Source: Tubiluchus corallicola
Lineage: Eukaryota > Priapulida > Priapulimorpha > Priapulimorphida > Tubiluchidae
Length of the DNA: 64,000 nucleotides
Reading direction: 5' to 3'
Assembly: GCA_030141605.1 (NCBI GenBank)
Contig: JAQGDQ010000456.1
Span: 64,172 to 128,171 of the forward strand
Shown: piece by piece, positions 44,501 through 54,419 of the stretch
How positions within the stretch are numbered: position 1 is the first letter of the stretch
Layout: each line of letters starts with the position of its first letter
Translations under genes and position numbers: made by a program
The notes under the pieces: generated by a model
Database searches by the model: none
Told to the model about the DNA's origin: nothing
The model's input: the letters and a program-made list of their open reading frames with translations, nothing else

Positions 44501-47500
44501 GCCCTTTGCACGTTCAAAAAATCAATGAAACTCAATATCCGTCACCTAGCTAGTTACACATTAAGTCTGGCTTTGCTCAACTGTTGACAGCATTTCTATT
44601 TTTTTGGCACACTTTCAACCTATTCCTAAACGCGTGCAGGTGTTAAGCTAACCTGTTTAATGCCCTCTGCACGTTCAAAAAAATCAATGAAACTCAATAT
44701 CCGTCACCTAGCTAGTTACACATTAAGTCTGGCTTTGCTCAACTGTTGACAGCATTTCTATTTTTTGGGCAGACTTTCAACCTATTCCTAAACACGTGCA
44801 GGTGTTAAGCTAACCTGTTTAATGCCCTCTGCACGTTCAAAAAATCAATGAAACTCAATATCCGTCACCTAGCTAGTTACACATTAAGTCTGGCTTTGCT
44901 CAACTGTTGACAGCATTTCTATTTTTTGGGCACACTTTCAACCTATTCCTAAACACGTGCAGGTGTTAAGCTAACCTGTTTAATGCCCTCTGCACGTTCA
45001 AAAAATCAATGAAATTCAATATCCGTCACCTAGCTAGTTACACATTAAGTCTGGCTTTGCTCAACTGTTGACAGCATTTCTATTTTTTGGGCACACTTTC
45101 AACCTATTCCTAAACACGTGCAGGTGTTAAGCTAACCTGTTTAATGCCCTCTGCACGTTCAAAAAATCAATGAAACTGAATATCCGTCACCTAGCTAGTT
45201 ACACATTAAATCTGGCTTTGCTCAACTTTTACAGCATTTCTAATTTTCGGCACACTTTCAACCTATTCCTAAACGCGCGCAGGTGTTAAGCTAACCTGTT
45301 TAATGCCCTTTGCACGTTCAAAACATCAATGAAACTGAATATCCGTCACCTAGCTAGTTACACATTAGGTCCGGCTTTGCTCAACTGTTGACAGCATTTC
45401 TATTGTTGGACACACTTTCAACCTATTCCTAAACACGTGCAGGTGTTAAGCTAACCTGTTTAATGCCCTTTGCACGTTCAAAACATCAATGAAACTCAAT
45501 ATCCGTCACCTAGCTAGTTACACATTAAATCCAGCTTTGCTCAACTGTTGACAACATTTCTAATTTTCGGCACACTTTCAACCTATTCCTAAACGCGTGC
45601 AGGTGTTAAGCTAACCTGTTTAATGCTCTCTGCACGTTCAGAAAATCAATGAAACTCAATATCCGTCACCTAGCCTAGGCTAATACGATTAAGTTCAATC
45701 ATTTCAGCTCTCATCTTGAGTGACTTTTCAGGTGTAATCTTACCTGTAGTCTAATAATCACAGGTATAAATGAACCTGTTTGATAAAAACGAGTAAAAAT
45801 CTTGGGCGGCTTTAGTTGAAAGGTAAAAGGTATTAAATCCACCCCAGATGTGAAGTAAGCAGGTAATTAAACAGACTTCAATGAACGCCGATTTTTTTCC
45901 AGCATTCCGCCAGGTATTCTTAAAGTGGCTGCTTTTGTGATGTTAACCCCAAAGTGACAAAAAATGGGGGCAATTGATCCCCGCTACAATTTAACTCTCA
46001 AATTCTCAGCAACTCAAGAAATAAAAACGTAAAAGCGAAATAAGTAAAGACATTCTAAATTTAACTCTGTTAGCAGTTATCAAATCACTTCAATTCAATT
46101 TCAATTTATTTATCTCTTTATAGTGTTACAATAAAACATGATTAATAAAAGAATCTCTAATAAGTTTTGAAGAATGGTTAAAATGTATAGATAGATCTAG
46201 AACTAGAGAAAGGATAGCGAAAAGACAATAAAGTCACCTAGTCTGCTATCCTTTAACAAATATAGATAAAAAAGATTTTTAGACACTGGTGGGCATTAAT
46301 GTTATCAGTTTAATTTAGGAAACATTAATAATTTTAAAATTATGACATTTGCTATATAATTAAGTAATCCAGAGTAAAGAAAATACATGTATGCCACCAC
46401 GTCTTACTAATTCCGCCACTGGACACAATGTCCCGCCCCCCCCCCCGTGCTTTCCTACAAACGTATAAAACTACCCGTATTTCCTTGTATGGAAACCCTG
46501 AAGGGTTAAAGCACAAATAACGTCTCGAATGGACGATTGTAGGTGGGTCAAGAGAAGGACGCAGCTAATAGCAATACGAGGTACCTTGCATAAAAACTCG
46601 GTTTCAAACAGGAGGCGCTGTAAGCATTAAAGCTCGGTTTCAAACAGGAGGCGCTGTAAGCTTTCTACAATAAACAATTTTGCAATTCGCGCTTGAGGAA
46701 AAAACTCGAAGCACGAACACGATTTTGCAACTTGCTGAACTACAAGAGAAAGTGGTTTAAGAAAATTAAATTATCAATCAAATTATCCATTTTTAACAGT
46801 AAAAAATGATAAGTTTATTTATTATCATTAGTCTTCAATGACATGGGCTGCGGATAGAAACGGGTAGATGGGCGAGACAGCCAAGGGAAAATAGGTTATG
46901 TCCTTGTGGAGGCTGCGGATAGAAACGGGTAGATGGGCGAGACAGCCAAGGGAAAACAGGTTATGTCCTTGTGGGGACATTCAAACTGAGAAACACGTTA
47001 TACAGACATGCCCCCTAACGTCAAATATTAGAAACCGCTACGACAATGTAAACTTTGCTGATTTAACTCACTTCTTTGAGCACACTAATTGTTACATAAT
47101 ATGTTATGAAATTTTGCAACTTTTATGCTGATGTGCCTTGTATGCATACCACTGTTTTTAATGCTATAACCTTAAGTAGGAAATGTACGTAAAGTGACAA
47201 TCTGGACTAAAATCACTAATGTATCGATTGTGGCATTTACCTCGTTCCTCGTGTATACACGTAACTTGTTTTAGTCAATAAACTACATACATACATACAT
47301 TACAACCGAAACGTTGAATTACAGTACATCACTTAAATTACAAAATCTATAATTTTTAAAAGAATAAGGACCAGTGCAGGTCCATAGAGCAACAAACACT
47401 ATTACAAGATACATGGACGAAATAAATTAAAACGAATCAAAATTTAAGTTTGGAAATTAAAAAAAAAACATATGGGATTAAACTGTTTTTCAATCTCTCT

Positions 47501-48373
47501 GTTCTGCATCTAGGTAAAGGGGTGTTTCAGATGGGGGCGAGTGCTGTGTCTATGAATATATGAGCCTCTGGTAATACAGTGTGGATTTTATTATTGGGAT
47601 TTTGAGTGGATAAGAGCAACTTTTTGCAGAATTTCTCAAAGGTTAAACAAAATTTAAAGATTAGCCAGAATTAGAACATTTGCCAAGTTTTCGTTAGGAA
47701 AAAATACTTTTAATGATCGTTCTTGAACAGTTTCTAACAAATCAGAGAGGATCCATATTTTCTACATGCAAACACAAGAGTTTGGGACCCTACATGTAAA
47801 CACAAGAGTTTGGGACCCTACATATAAACACAAGAGTTTGTTAGTTCTAGGGCGTCTAGTTTAGAACGCAGAAACCTAAAAAAATAAACACTCGACTTAG
47901 TTAAAAATCTGAAAGAAATAAAAAAGAAGTCATTTAACATTTTCTGGTGCATCAACTGGTCCAGTCACGTCGACAAATTCTAAAGTCTTTCACATACTTG
48001 TTAAGATGAAGCTAAGATTTATGAATAGATATTATGATAATGAAAAATTTGCATAATTAACAGCAACACTAATTAGGTTTATAGGAACACCTGTAAATAA
48101 ATTGAGAATTTCAATTATTATAAAAATATTTGTAAGCATTCAGCAAAATGTAGAAATAATTTTACATCTTTTTACTTTAATAGTTTTAATTAAAAATTAA
48201 CAGTTATGTGTAAATGGCTTATAATCACTTATATTGTAATACGGTTACCATGGTAACTAGCAGTAGTTACTATGGTGATACTCACCCGCAGTGTGAAACA
48301 ATGTACCAGCTGATACCAGTAATAAGACGAGCGCACGCAGGTTGGACACCATGATTCCACGGTCTGGCCACAT
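26383..48373 (-). CDS. Spitz/TGF-alpha-like EGF ligand precursor, whole gene (6 coding exons)
   Basis: Exons 48373-48286, 36632-36524, 33504-33443, 32365-32260, 30449-30326 and 26556-26383 total 663 nt, or 220 codons plus stop. All five junctions are GT-AG with matching phases 1, 2, 1, 2, 0. The protein has a signal peptide (hydrophobic 12-26), one EGF domain with Cys 37, 46, 52, 65, 67 and 76, a short juxtamembrane stretch, a transmembrane helix (98-121), a basic stop-transfer (RQRRKLKYR) and a polar tail ending SETVL. Cys spacing x8, x5, x12, x1, x8 and GWTGRRCE fit EGFR/ErbB ligands rather than multi-EGF adhesion proteins. Such ligands are cleaved at the membrane and activate EGFR. Length is close to Drosophila Spitz (about 230). 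No database check was possible. Confidence 0.9.
26557..27059 (-). other. EGF-ligand intron 5, distal part
   Basis: AT-rich intron; nothing recognised before the MITE remnant. Confidence 0.5.
27060..27750 (+). mobile_element. MITE family B, copy 3, with internal GGTTT expansion
   Basis: Right two-thirds of the element (TTCTAGCCAGCGAAATGGG, CATCATAATGTAGTTTTAAC and CCGACTTATGG). The right-end block is present three times, and between them sits a (TTTTTTGGTTTGG)n expansion at about 27385-27525. The left end is missing. Confidence 0.75.
27751..29753 (-). other. EGF-ligand intron 5, middle part
   Basis: No supported exon. A short stretch at 29030-29080 (GGTCAAACCTCATTATAACG) resembles a pogo/Tigger terminal repeat but no partner end was found. 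The frames around 28740-29000 and 29223-29608 match nothing I recognise. Confidence 0.4.
29754..30118 (-). mobile_element. Solo LTR, second copy (inverted)
   Basis: Reverse complement of the LTR at 9664-10036 over about 360 bp, with few differences apart from its 5' extremity near 30105-30118, which is diverged. It retains the TATAAG box, though the AATAAA position is altered to AATAAA-like TTTATTAAG. Its closeness to the other copy indicates recent activity of the family. Confidence 0.85.
30326..30449 (-). CDS. EGF-ligand exon 5
   Basis: Acceptor CGCTTTTTAG|GC, donor AAG|GTGAGA; enters in phase 2 and leaves in phase 0, the only combination that joins exon 4 to exon 6. It encodes the basic stop-transfer and a Ser/Thr-rich stretch ending SASRIDK. 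It has no ATG-initiated frame of its own, so it is easily missed. Confidence 0.85.
30566..31270 (+). mobile_element. MITE family B, copy 4
   Basis: Left end TATGTATGCTTTGCATAGC and right end TTTTGCAATCACACATACA. The right-end block of about 62 bp is duplicated (31147 and 31209). Forms an inverted pair with copy 5 in EGF-ligand intron 4. Confidence 0.8.
31538..32066 (-). mobile_element. MITE family B, copy 5 (inverted)
   Basis: Reverse orientation relative to copy 4, about 270 bp away. Ends GTGTACTTGCAAACC and ACGCAAGCACACATA. The two copies could fold into a long hairpin in RNA. Confidence 0.8.
32260..32365 (-). CDS. EGF-ligand exon 4 (transmembrane)
   Basis: Acceptor TTTGTCTTTCAG|TA, donor AG|GTAAGT; enters in phase 1 and leaves in phase 2. 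It encodes the juxtamembrane AQRRVEAAG and the hydrophobic helix, whose luminal end is rich in Gly and Ala (GLAGG). Confidence 0.93.
32366..33442 (-). other. EGF-ligand intron 3
   Basis: AT-rich. A 33-bp duplication (TATGGTGCAGGTGGTGCAGA) sits at about 32628-32695. No other element recognised. Confidence 0.6.
33443..33504 (-). CDS. EGF-ligand exon 3 (EGF C-terminal half)
   Basis: Acceptor TTTAATTTAG|A, donor CA|GTAAGT; enters in phase 2 and leaves in phase 1. Encodes Cys 67 and 76 in CPTGWTGRRCE and an acidic linker LPDDYY. Confidence 0.93.
33945..34250 (+). mobile_element. LINE reverse-transcriptase fragment, partly tandem
   Basis: Reads GIPQGSNRGPLLFNIFIMDI, a variant of the non-LTR reverse-transcriptase motif (V/I)PQGSxLGPLLF. 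The same block is then repeated about three times with a period near 77 bp, no longer in one frame. It lies in EGF-ligand intron 2 and is antisense to it. Confidence 0.8.
34251..34848 (-). other. EGF-ligand intron 2, nothing recognised
   Basis: Includes a 100-codon - strand frame (34718-34416) with no recognisable domain; not called. Confidence 0.4.
34849..35035 (+). repeat. Tandem duplication, about 92 bp
   Basis: Two copies sharing CAAGATCCTGCTAGTAAATC and CTATGCAGAGACTAAT. Confidence 0.9.
35036..36523 (-). other. EGF-ligand intron 2, proximal part
   Basis: No exon or repeat supported. Frames at 35664-35969 and 35953-36246 have no recognisable protein. Confidence 0.4.
36524..36632 (-). 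CDS. EGF-ligand exon 2 (EGF N-terminal half)
   Basis: Acceptor ATGACAACCAG|AG, donor GC|GTAAGT; enters in phase 1 and leaves in phase 2. Encodes Cys 31, 37, 46, 52 and 65 with the signature YCMNGGTC. An in-frame TGA lies just upstream, which rules out a longer exon. Confidence 0.93.
36633..37954 (-). other. EGF-ligand intron 1, start of the distal part
   Basis: A GC-richer patch at about 37060-37140 gives overlapping short frames on both strands; no exon can be supported. Confidence 0.4.
37955..38165 (+). mobile_element. Degraded relative of the hAT MITE
   Basis: Shares the GCATTCTCTGCCAGAAAGC and GACTTTCGAACTTCAGTG regions with 21911-22308 but lacks recognisable terminal repeats. Confidence 0.6.
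38166..39055. other. Intron 1, nothing recognised
   Basis: AT-rich. A C-rich run is present at about 38562-38580. Confidence 0.45.
39056..39220. repeat. Imperfect tandem duplication, about 115 bp
   Basis: GAATTGCATTTTTGCTTCGA and GATTTTTGTTGCTTTTG recur after about 115 bp. Confidence 0.8.
39221..41784. other. Intron 1, unassigned with a GC-richer island
   Basis: 39275-39325 resembles the host sequence of the hAT insertion. 40360-41280 is richer in CpG than its surroundings, with several 60-90-codon frames of no recognisable identity and an NRF1-type palindrome at 41073. An alternative promoter or first exon is possible but unproven. Confidence 0.35.
41072..41085. promoter_or_regulatory. NRF1-type palindrome
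   Basis: TTGCGCATGCGCAC fits the NRF1 consensus YGCGCAYGCGCR. A half-related CATGCGCAC follows at 41099. Such sites mark CpG-type promoters in animals. Confidence 0.4.
41785..42030 (+). repeat. 41-bp minisatellite (6 copies)
   Basis: Units of GTAGCATCTCACCTTCCTCG followed by ATCACAAGCAAACCC. The array is interrupted by a LINE and resumes in diverged form at 43048. Confidence 0.95.
42034..43047 (+). mobile_element. 5'-truncated LINE insertion
   Basis: About 1.0 kb: ORF2 C-terminal region at 42055-42798, a 3' UTR and a (TTA)n tail at 43030-43047. The flanking sequences both read ATCACAAGCAAA, a possible target duplication that cannot be separated from the minisatellite unit. Confidence 0.8.
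42055..42798 (+). pseudogene. LINE ORF2 C-terminal fragment, 247 codons
   Basis: Open over 247 codons. It has GLPPLDIE and, near the end, LTGQGNFNSFLYRLNMCDTS with a CPRGEEEQTPQHILFRC segment, the Cys/His signature found at the C-terminus of Jockey/CR1/I-type LINE polyproteins. Endonuclease and reverse transcriptase are absent, so it is a truncated copy. The intact frame suggests a young insertion. Confidence 0.8.
43048..43165 (+). repeat. Diverged continuation of the 41-bp minisatellite
   Basis: Three diverged units with CACAAGCAAA and CATCC(C/A)ACCTTCT. Confidence 0.75.
43225..45690. repeat. Satellite-like array, about 160-bp unit, 15 copies
   Basis: Unit starts marked by CACCTAGCTAGTTACACATT recur every 151-162 bases from 43267 to 45509; the last unit is truncated at 45667. 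Each unit has AACACGTGCAGGTGTTAAGC (CACGTG plus CAGGTG; some copies CGCGTG) and GCTAACCTGTTTAATGCCC. It lies in EGF-ligand intron 1. Confidence 0.97.
45691..46847. other. Intron 1, mostly unassigned
   Basis: AT-rich. A duplication of CTCGGTTTCAAACAGGAGGC occurs at about 46598 and 46632. No exon seen. Confidence 0.5.
46848..47300 (+). mobile_element. LINE 3' end with an internal 64-bp duplication
   Basis: The coding motif GCGGATAGAAACGGGTAGAT is present twice in tandem (46848 and 46912). The frame 46898-47131 encodes LRIETGRWARQP, CPCGDIQTEKHVIQTCPL, a typical LINE C-terminal Cys/His segment. Ends with AATAAA-like sequence and a (CATA)n tail at 47283-47300. No reverse transcriptase remains. 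Confidence 0.8.
47301..48285 (-). other. EGF-ligand intron 1, promoter-proximal part
   Basis: AT-rich. A 33-bp duplication (AAACACAAGAGTTTGGGACC) is at 47767-47840. Nothing else recognised. Confidence 0.5.
48286..48373 (-). CDS. EGF-ligand exon 1 (signal peptide)
   Basis: ATG at 48373 in the context GCCGCCATGT, a good initiation context; a second in-frame ATG is 7 codons on. Encodes a signal peptide (hydrophobic LRALVLLLVSAG) and ends in phase 1 at G|GTGAGT, which matches exon 2 exactly. The 11.6-kb distance makes this the least certain junction, but phase and reading frame agree. Confidence 0.82.
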
Positions 48374-48894
48374 GGCGGCGCTGAGGTAGCACAAATCACA
48401 ACTCCACAGTAATGGACGGATTGGACGCCACCTGGCGTGAAAACTCACAAACCTGAAACAAAGTGATTCTAAATTGAATAGGTAATCATAACCCGCAGGT
48501 GACGATGAACTGACGTACTGGTCAGCAGAGTGCGGGTTCAAGACCACGTGTAGATCGACTTTTACCAAAGTAAATTAATATATAGATATATAAATGTATA
48601 TATATATATATGTATGTATACATATATATATACCGCCGAAATTAATACATACGATACAGTGTTTATAAAATTCACTCTACCACGCTGAAATTTGACCTGC
48701 CAGACGATGGTTTTGATCAAACTGACACCTAGTGAGCAAACTAATCATCATGTTTTTCAACATTACATACCTTTAGCACTTTGTTTTTCAATTGCAAAAC
48801 TGCGTGTAAAGAAGTAGTTGTGATCATCAAACCAAAAGTTATTTTACCACATCTGTGCTTATAATAAACTCCCCGAAGGACTTTACAATTCCTC
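48374..48894 (-). other. Upstream of the EGF-ligand gene
   Basis: Probable 5' UTR and promoter. GC-richer just upstream of the ATG; a (TA)n/TATATG microsatellite at 48590-48633. No clear TATA box or initiator. Confidence 0.4.
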
Positions 48895-49315
48895 ACACAA
48901 TTTAAATTCCTTAACCTTAACCTTAACCCTAACCTTAACCTCGAGTAAACCAAACGCACTCTAAGCCTAACCATAATCCTTAACCTAACCCTAACACTGA
49001 TCCTAGCTCTAACTCTAACACTAATCCTAAACCTGACCCTAACAATAACCCACTCCTAACCCTAACCCTAACAATAATCCACTCCAAACCTAGTCCTAAC
49101 CCTAACCCTAGTCCTCACAATAACCCAGTCCTAACAATAACCCACTCCAAACCTAACCCTAGCCCTAATCCTAACAATAATCCATTCCAAACCTAACCCT
49201 AATCTGCTCTAACACTAACCCTAATCTTAAACCTAACCCACTCCAAACCTAATAAAAACATTAACCCTAACCCCAATCCAAACCCTAATCTATTCTAAGC
49301 CCTAACCCTAATTTC
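48895..49315 (-). repeat. Interstitial telomere-like repeat, degenerate
   Basis: About 420 bases of CCTAAC/CCTTAAC words with interruptions such as ACAATAACCCACTCC. Related to the animal (TTAGGG)n telomere repeat read on the - strand. Confidence 0.9.
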
Positions 49316-49392
49316 GTGCTTGTTCTAATTTCTTTGCGAAATTGTACTAATTCATTAAATAATTTCGCCCATCCACTTGTTCCTGACCACGG

Positions 49393-49424
49393 TTTCTGTC
49401 TGTCTGTCTGTCTGTCTGCCTGTT
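49393..49424 (+). repeat. (TCTG)n microsatellite
   Basis: Five or more perfect TCTG units. Confidence 0.9.
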
Positions 49425-50329
49425 CGTCAACCCAACACTGACTCTGTTACTACTGAACACATGCAACAATTAGTCACATGACTTGGTAATTACACACTGA
49501 TACTACCAGGCTCAGTTCGATATTTTCAGGTGGTTAATATTTTCAGGTGCGTTTGATTTTTGCTTCACGAACATGTATGCCTACAAGCAGGTTCGCTGAA
49601 CCCTGCAATGCACTAAAAAATCACTAGATGGCATGTACCTGTTGATTGCTTTATCTGTCATCTGTTACCTGCACAGATACCTGACTCACGTGAATAAATT
49701 TAACATGAATTTCACATATCAATGTTGGACAGGTAAAAAGATACATAATTAATTTAATTAATAGAGTGAAGGTCATTTAATGTTGTAGTTGCAACATAGC
49801 AGACATGATTTATAAAGCAATCGCTATTGAGTCAGGACCTGCGACAAAGATTCATCAAAAACAAAGCAGCTAAACCAACAAGCAGAAACAAAAATTACCT
49901 AAAAGATAAATATACGTCAGCAGCAAACTTGTGTACAGAGTGCCGAGCGCAGGAGATATTACAATAAATACTGGGTCAGTGACATGTGCTGCCATCTATG
50001 ATGAGGTAAGAAAACTACACGTTGGAACCATCGTGACGAGTGAACACAAGATAACATATGATTATCGCGTGTTAATTTCATAATGTAATGAATTAATCAT
50101 TAATAAAAGAAATTTAGTTAATCACACAGTTCACTGCACCATTACAGGTAAAAACTGATTAATTTTCAACAGCAATTTCGGCAGCAACGATTTCTTATGA
50201 AGGGCCTATAGAAGTAAAGAAAAAATGATGCTTTCAGTCTAGGACACGAACTACACAGCCACGTGCACCAATCTTCTGCACTTCGTGGACTTAGAAAAAG
50301 TGGAGGTCTAGCAAAAGCTTGAAAAAGAG
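49425..50329. other. Intergenic, nothing recognised
   Basis: AT-rich with several ACCTGTT/CAGGTA words. One partial CTCF-like core TCACTAGATGGCAT at 49621. Confidence 0.45.
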
Positions 50330-50480
50330 GGAGAGTGGAGAGTAGAGAGAATGAATGCATGAGTGGGAGAGTGTGAGAAAGAGAGAAAAATAGAGAGTGA
50401 GAGAGAGGGGGGAGAAAGAGTGAGAAAGGAAAAGAGAATGAGTGAGAGAAAGAGAGAGAGAGGGAAAGAGGGAGAGGAGG

Positions 50481-50530
<50 letters not shown>

Positions 50531-50813
50531 AGACCAAGTGAGAAAGAGAGGGAGAGTGAGAAATGAAAAGTGAATGAGTGAGAGAGAGGGGGGAAGAGAG
50601 AGGGGAGGGACAGAGAGAAAGAGAGAGAGAAGGGAAAAAGAGAGAAAAAGTGAGAGAAGGGAAAAAGAGACTAAGTAAGTGAGAAAGTGGAAATGGAACA
50701 GAGAGAGAGGAGGTAGACAGAAAAGAGAGATGGGGAAGAGTGTGTATGAGTGAGTGAATGAGAGAGAGAAAGAGAGAGAGAGAGAGGAGGGAAGAAAGTA
50801 AGTGAGAGAGAGA

Positions 50814-50870
<57 letters not shown>
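50330..50870 (+). repeat. Purine-rich (GA)n tract
   Basis: About 540 bases of G/A with perfect (GA)n runs at about 50484-50520 and 50818-50868. Open frames here are compositional. Confidence 0.95.
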
Positions 50871-50871
<1 letters not shown>

Positions 50872-53036
50872 AATGTTTCTATAAACTGTGTTTTCTTTTA
50901 CAATAAACCTACCCAACAACTTACAACTTGCGAGACAGTTTTGGTCTAAATTTATCCTGTAACGTACAATGAAACGTAAAGAGATTCAAATGATGAGTCA
51001 CGTGACAACTCTCTTATTATTAAACGACATTGGACAGTTCCGGCCGACTTATGAAAATATTATCACGGAAAACACACTAGGCACTAAATAAACACAAGCA
51101 CGTGGCAAATTTCCTGATGGCCCTTTGTGCAACCCATACGCGAATGACGTCACTCACAACCACGTGCGTTTGTAAGATAACTAGACTAATAAATTACTCA
51201 AACAAAACAAGTTAAAATAATCGATATATGTCCTATATCACACAAGTATGGAAAGGTGAGGCAATAAAAAAGCGTGAATTGAAAAGTTGTTTGTAAGTAA
51301 ATTGGAAGGAGAAGCGCAAAAAATGAAAAAAAGTTTGAAACAATTAATGCCTGTAACAGTACTTCTATTTTTAGAACTGAGGTCATAATTATGTACGAAT
51401 AATTTTGTTAAACTATTTCAAATATTGACAAAATCTGTATTTAACTAGCGTGACTGTCGAACGAGCTCAACTATTATTTATTTATGGTCAATAAAAAACT
51501 TTAAATTAAACTACAACATTTCACAAGCAACTAACATTTATTTACAGTCAATAAAAAGCTTTAAATTAAATTACAACATTTGAGAAGCAAATTTCAAAAT
51601 ATAAACCTCTGAACTTTCCAAATAGGAAAAGGTAAAATAGTCAAACAAAAAACTCCTTTAATGGGTCGTAAACAATGACTATTGCTGAGAAATCAACACA
51701 GATGGCGCCACAAAAATTTCAACAATTTCGAAAACGAAATTTAACAATTTGTTGTAAACAAATAAATTATACTTACACAAACTACACGGAAAAGAGAGGA
51801 GGAAATGAAACTGCATTTTTTTCAGACAAACAAACAAAATGTAATTAGCCAAGACAGTAAAACATTAAAAGAAAAAGGAACAATAAGAAAAAAGAAGTGT
51901 TATACATTTGATACATGCTAAAAGTAATTCACGTTCAACATTTATGGTCATGATTTGAGATAATGATGGAATTTCGTATAAAAGTTGCAATAATTCAAAA
52001 CGTGGCTAAACTTTACAATTTGCCACATACAAGAAATTAGTTAATCAAGCAGATTAGTATTAGGGATAGGACTGGGGTTATGGGTAAAGGTTTAGGTTAG
52101 GTTAGGTTAGGTTAGGGTCATTTCCTTTTTTCCTGTGACTTTTTTACCTTGATTAGTCGATTTGCCAAACACCCGGGATGCGTTACGCGTTCTTGCGTAC
52201 GCAACTGCGCGAAAACTCTCTAATAGGAGTAACTAAAGAAAAAACAGCGCAGGTCTACTAAACCGAAGATCAGTGAAAACAATATAACGTGAACTTTACG
52301 CATCAACGCGTGACGCATTCCGGATGTCTGCTAAACGCCGCTTTAGAATGATTCAAAAATCGAATTAACTTGTCTGTCGCTTGCTGTGCGAATGCGGAAA
52401 ATATTTATAACCGATAGTACGAGGAGCCCTGCCATGTTGTGCCTCTAATGCACGCTTTTCATTGGTGTAACGTTTTGCCTTCTATCAAACAAAGCTACAA
52501 AAGAGACGACTCTTGCCTGCTATCAAACAAAGCTACAAAAGAGACGACATTGTTTGGAGGTAAAACATGTACAAACACGAAATCGGTTAAACACGAATTT
52601 CAACACGCAACTCCGGAAATTGGGGGCTCTTTGGGGGAGGGCAAACAAGCGAAACAATACACTTGTTGACTAACACGAACAAAGGTAGAAAAATTTAATT
52701 TGTATAAAAATAAACGCGCACCAAAACACGTTTAGAAGCCAAAATTCACGCTGACACACAAACTGTTACAGCATCACTATACATAACAACATGGAAATAA
52801 AACAGGATACGATACCGTGTTCAAAGATTCGTAAAGATCCAGGAATTTCGTAACTGAAGCCAAAATGTCAACCATCAATTATTAGCCAATGATTCAGTGG
52901 CTTCTAAAATAAACTATTGCCACGTGAAGTTTCATTTAGAAACAGTGATATGCGTAGGAGGAGAGAGGAAATGCATTATCACATGCTACAAAGACACGAT
53001 TACTTGGTAATTCTAATTCATTACTCCTATAACTTG
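50871..53036. other. Intergenic, nothing recognised
   Basis: AT-rich. Contains short duplications (ATTTATTTATGGTCAATAAA at about 51475/51536 and AAAGCTACAAAAGAGACGAC at 52491/52528) and a short GGTTA run at about 52092-52115. No gene seen. Confidence 0.45.
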
Positions 53037-53740
53037 ATCATCATCATCACAACCATTCACAATCACAATCGCCATCATCATCATTCATCGTCATCGTCAT
53101 CATCATCATCACTATCATCATCGTCATCATCATCATTACAATCATCATCGTCACCATCATTCACAATCACCATCGCCATCCACATCATTCATCGTCATCA
53201 TCCACATCATCATCGTCATCATTCATCATCATCATCATCATCAACAACATCGTCACTATCATTCATCATCATCATCGTCATCGTCATTATTCATCATCAT
53301 CGTCATTTTTCATCATCATCACCACCATTCACAATCACAATCGCCATCGTCATCATTATCATTATCACCATCATTCACTGTAACCGTCGTTGTCGTTGTC
53401 ATCATTCATCGTCATTATTCATCATCATCACAATCATCATTATCATCATCATCACCATCATTCACTATTACCGTCGTCGTCGTTGTCATCATTCATCGTC
53501 ATCATTCATCATCATCATCATCACCATCATCATCACAATCATCATCATCACCACCATTCACAATCGCAATCGTCATCATTCATCATCATCATCATCATTG
53601 TTCCTCATCATCATCAACATCGTCATCGTTATCGTCATTAATATTCATCATCATCATCATCACGATCATTCACCATCACTATCGCCATCGTCATCATTCA
53701 TCATCATCACCATCATCACCGTCACCATCACCATCATCGT
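53037..53740 (+). repeat. ATC trinucleotide tract, about 700 bp
   Basis: Imperfect (CAT/ATC)n broken by TCACAATC, CGTCGT and TTCATC words. The apparent Ser/Ile/His-rich 281-codon frame follows from the repeat and is not called a gene. Confidence 0.95.
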
Positions 53741-54419
53741 ATGCCTGTTACCTCAACTGTAGACCTTGGGCAAGCAGAATGCGAAAATAAAAAATCTACC
53801 AACAAGACAGGTAAACACACAATAATCCAGGAAGAAAACTAGTCACTGCTATGCTAGTGGCTTGTCAGCACCACTTACGAGCTGCAGGTACATGCATTAC
53901 TCAATTCATACAAGCTCTCTAGAATATTATAGAAAGAAACTGTTTTCTCATAATTTTAACATATAAATACTAAAAACACGAGAACCATTTCGACTGCAGA
54001 GTCTAGCAGACATCTTCAGTGTCATTGAGCTTACAAACAGAAATCAGTTTCATCAGCAAAACCTACAATACATGATTCACCTACACTAATTATGTAGAAA
54101 CAAAACATGTAGCGAAAAACATACACAGCAAAACTATAGTTAATATTTAACGCGAACTTAATAGAATTGAACTACTTTGACGTTAAGAGACGGTATTCTG
54201 GGATATATGGATAAACTAACCGTAGCAATCATGACTTACGCAACAGGAATGACTTCAATAATTTTAGAATTTTGGCCAAAGTTACAAATAACTGGGACTC
54301 ATTGATAAAAGAAAGTTTATCCATGTAACCTAACATTCATTCGCTTAATGTGCAAAATAGTTCAATTCCATTAACTTTGTTTACTAGCCTATCCGAAATA
54401 CTTCTAGTCTAAAGTCCAA
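53741..54419. other. Intergenic, nothing recognised
   Basis: No supported feature. Confidence 0.45.

Noticed and set aside
52917-53762. 281-codon Ser/Ile/His-rich frame
   Set aside because: Product of the ATC repeat; composition alone explains its openness.
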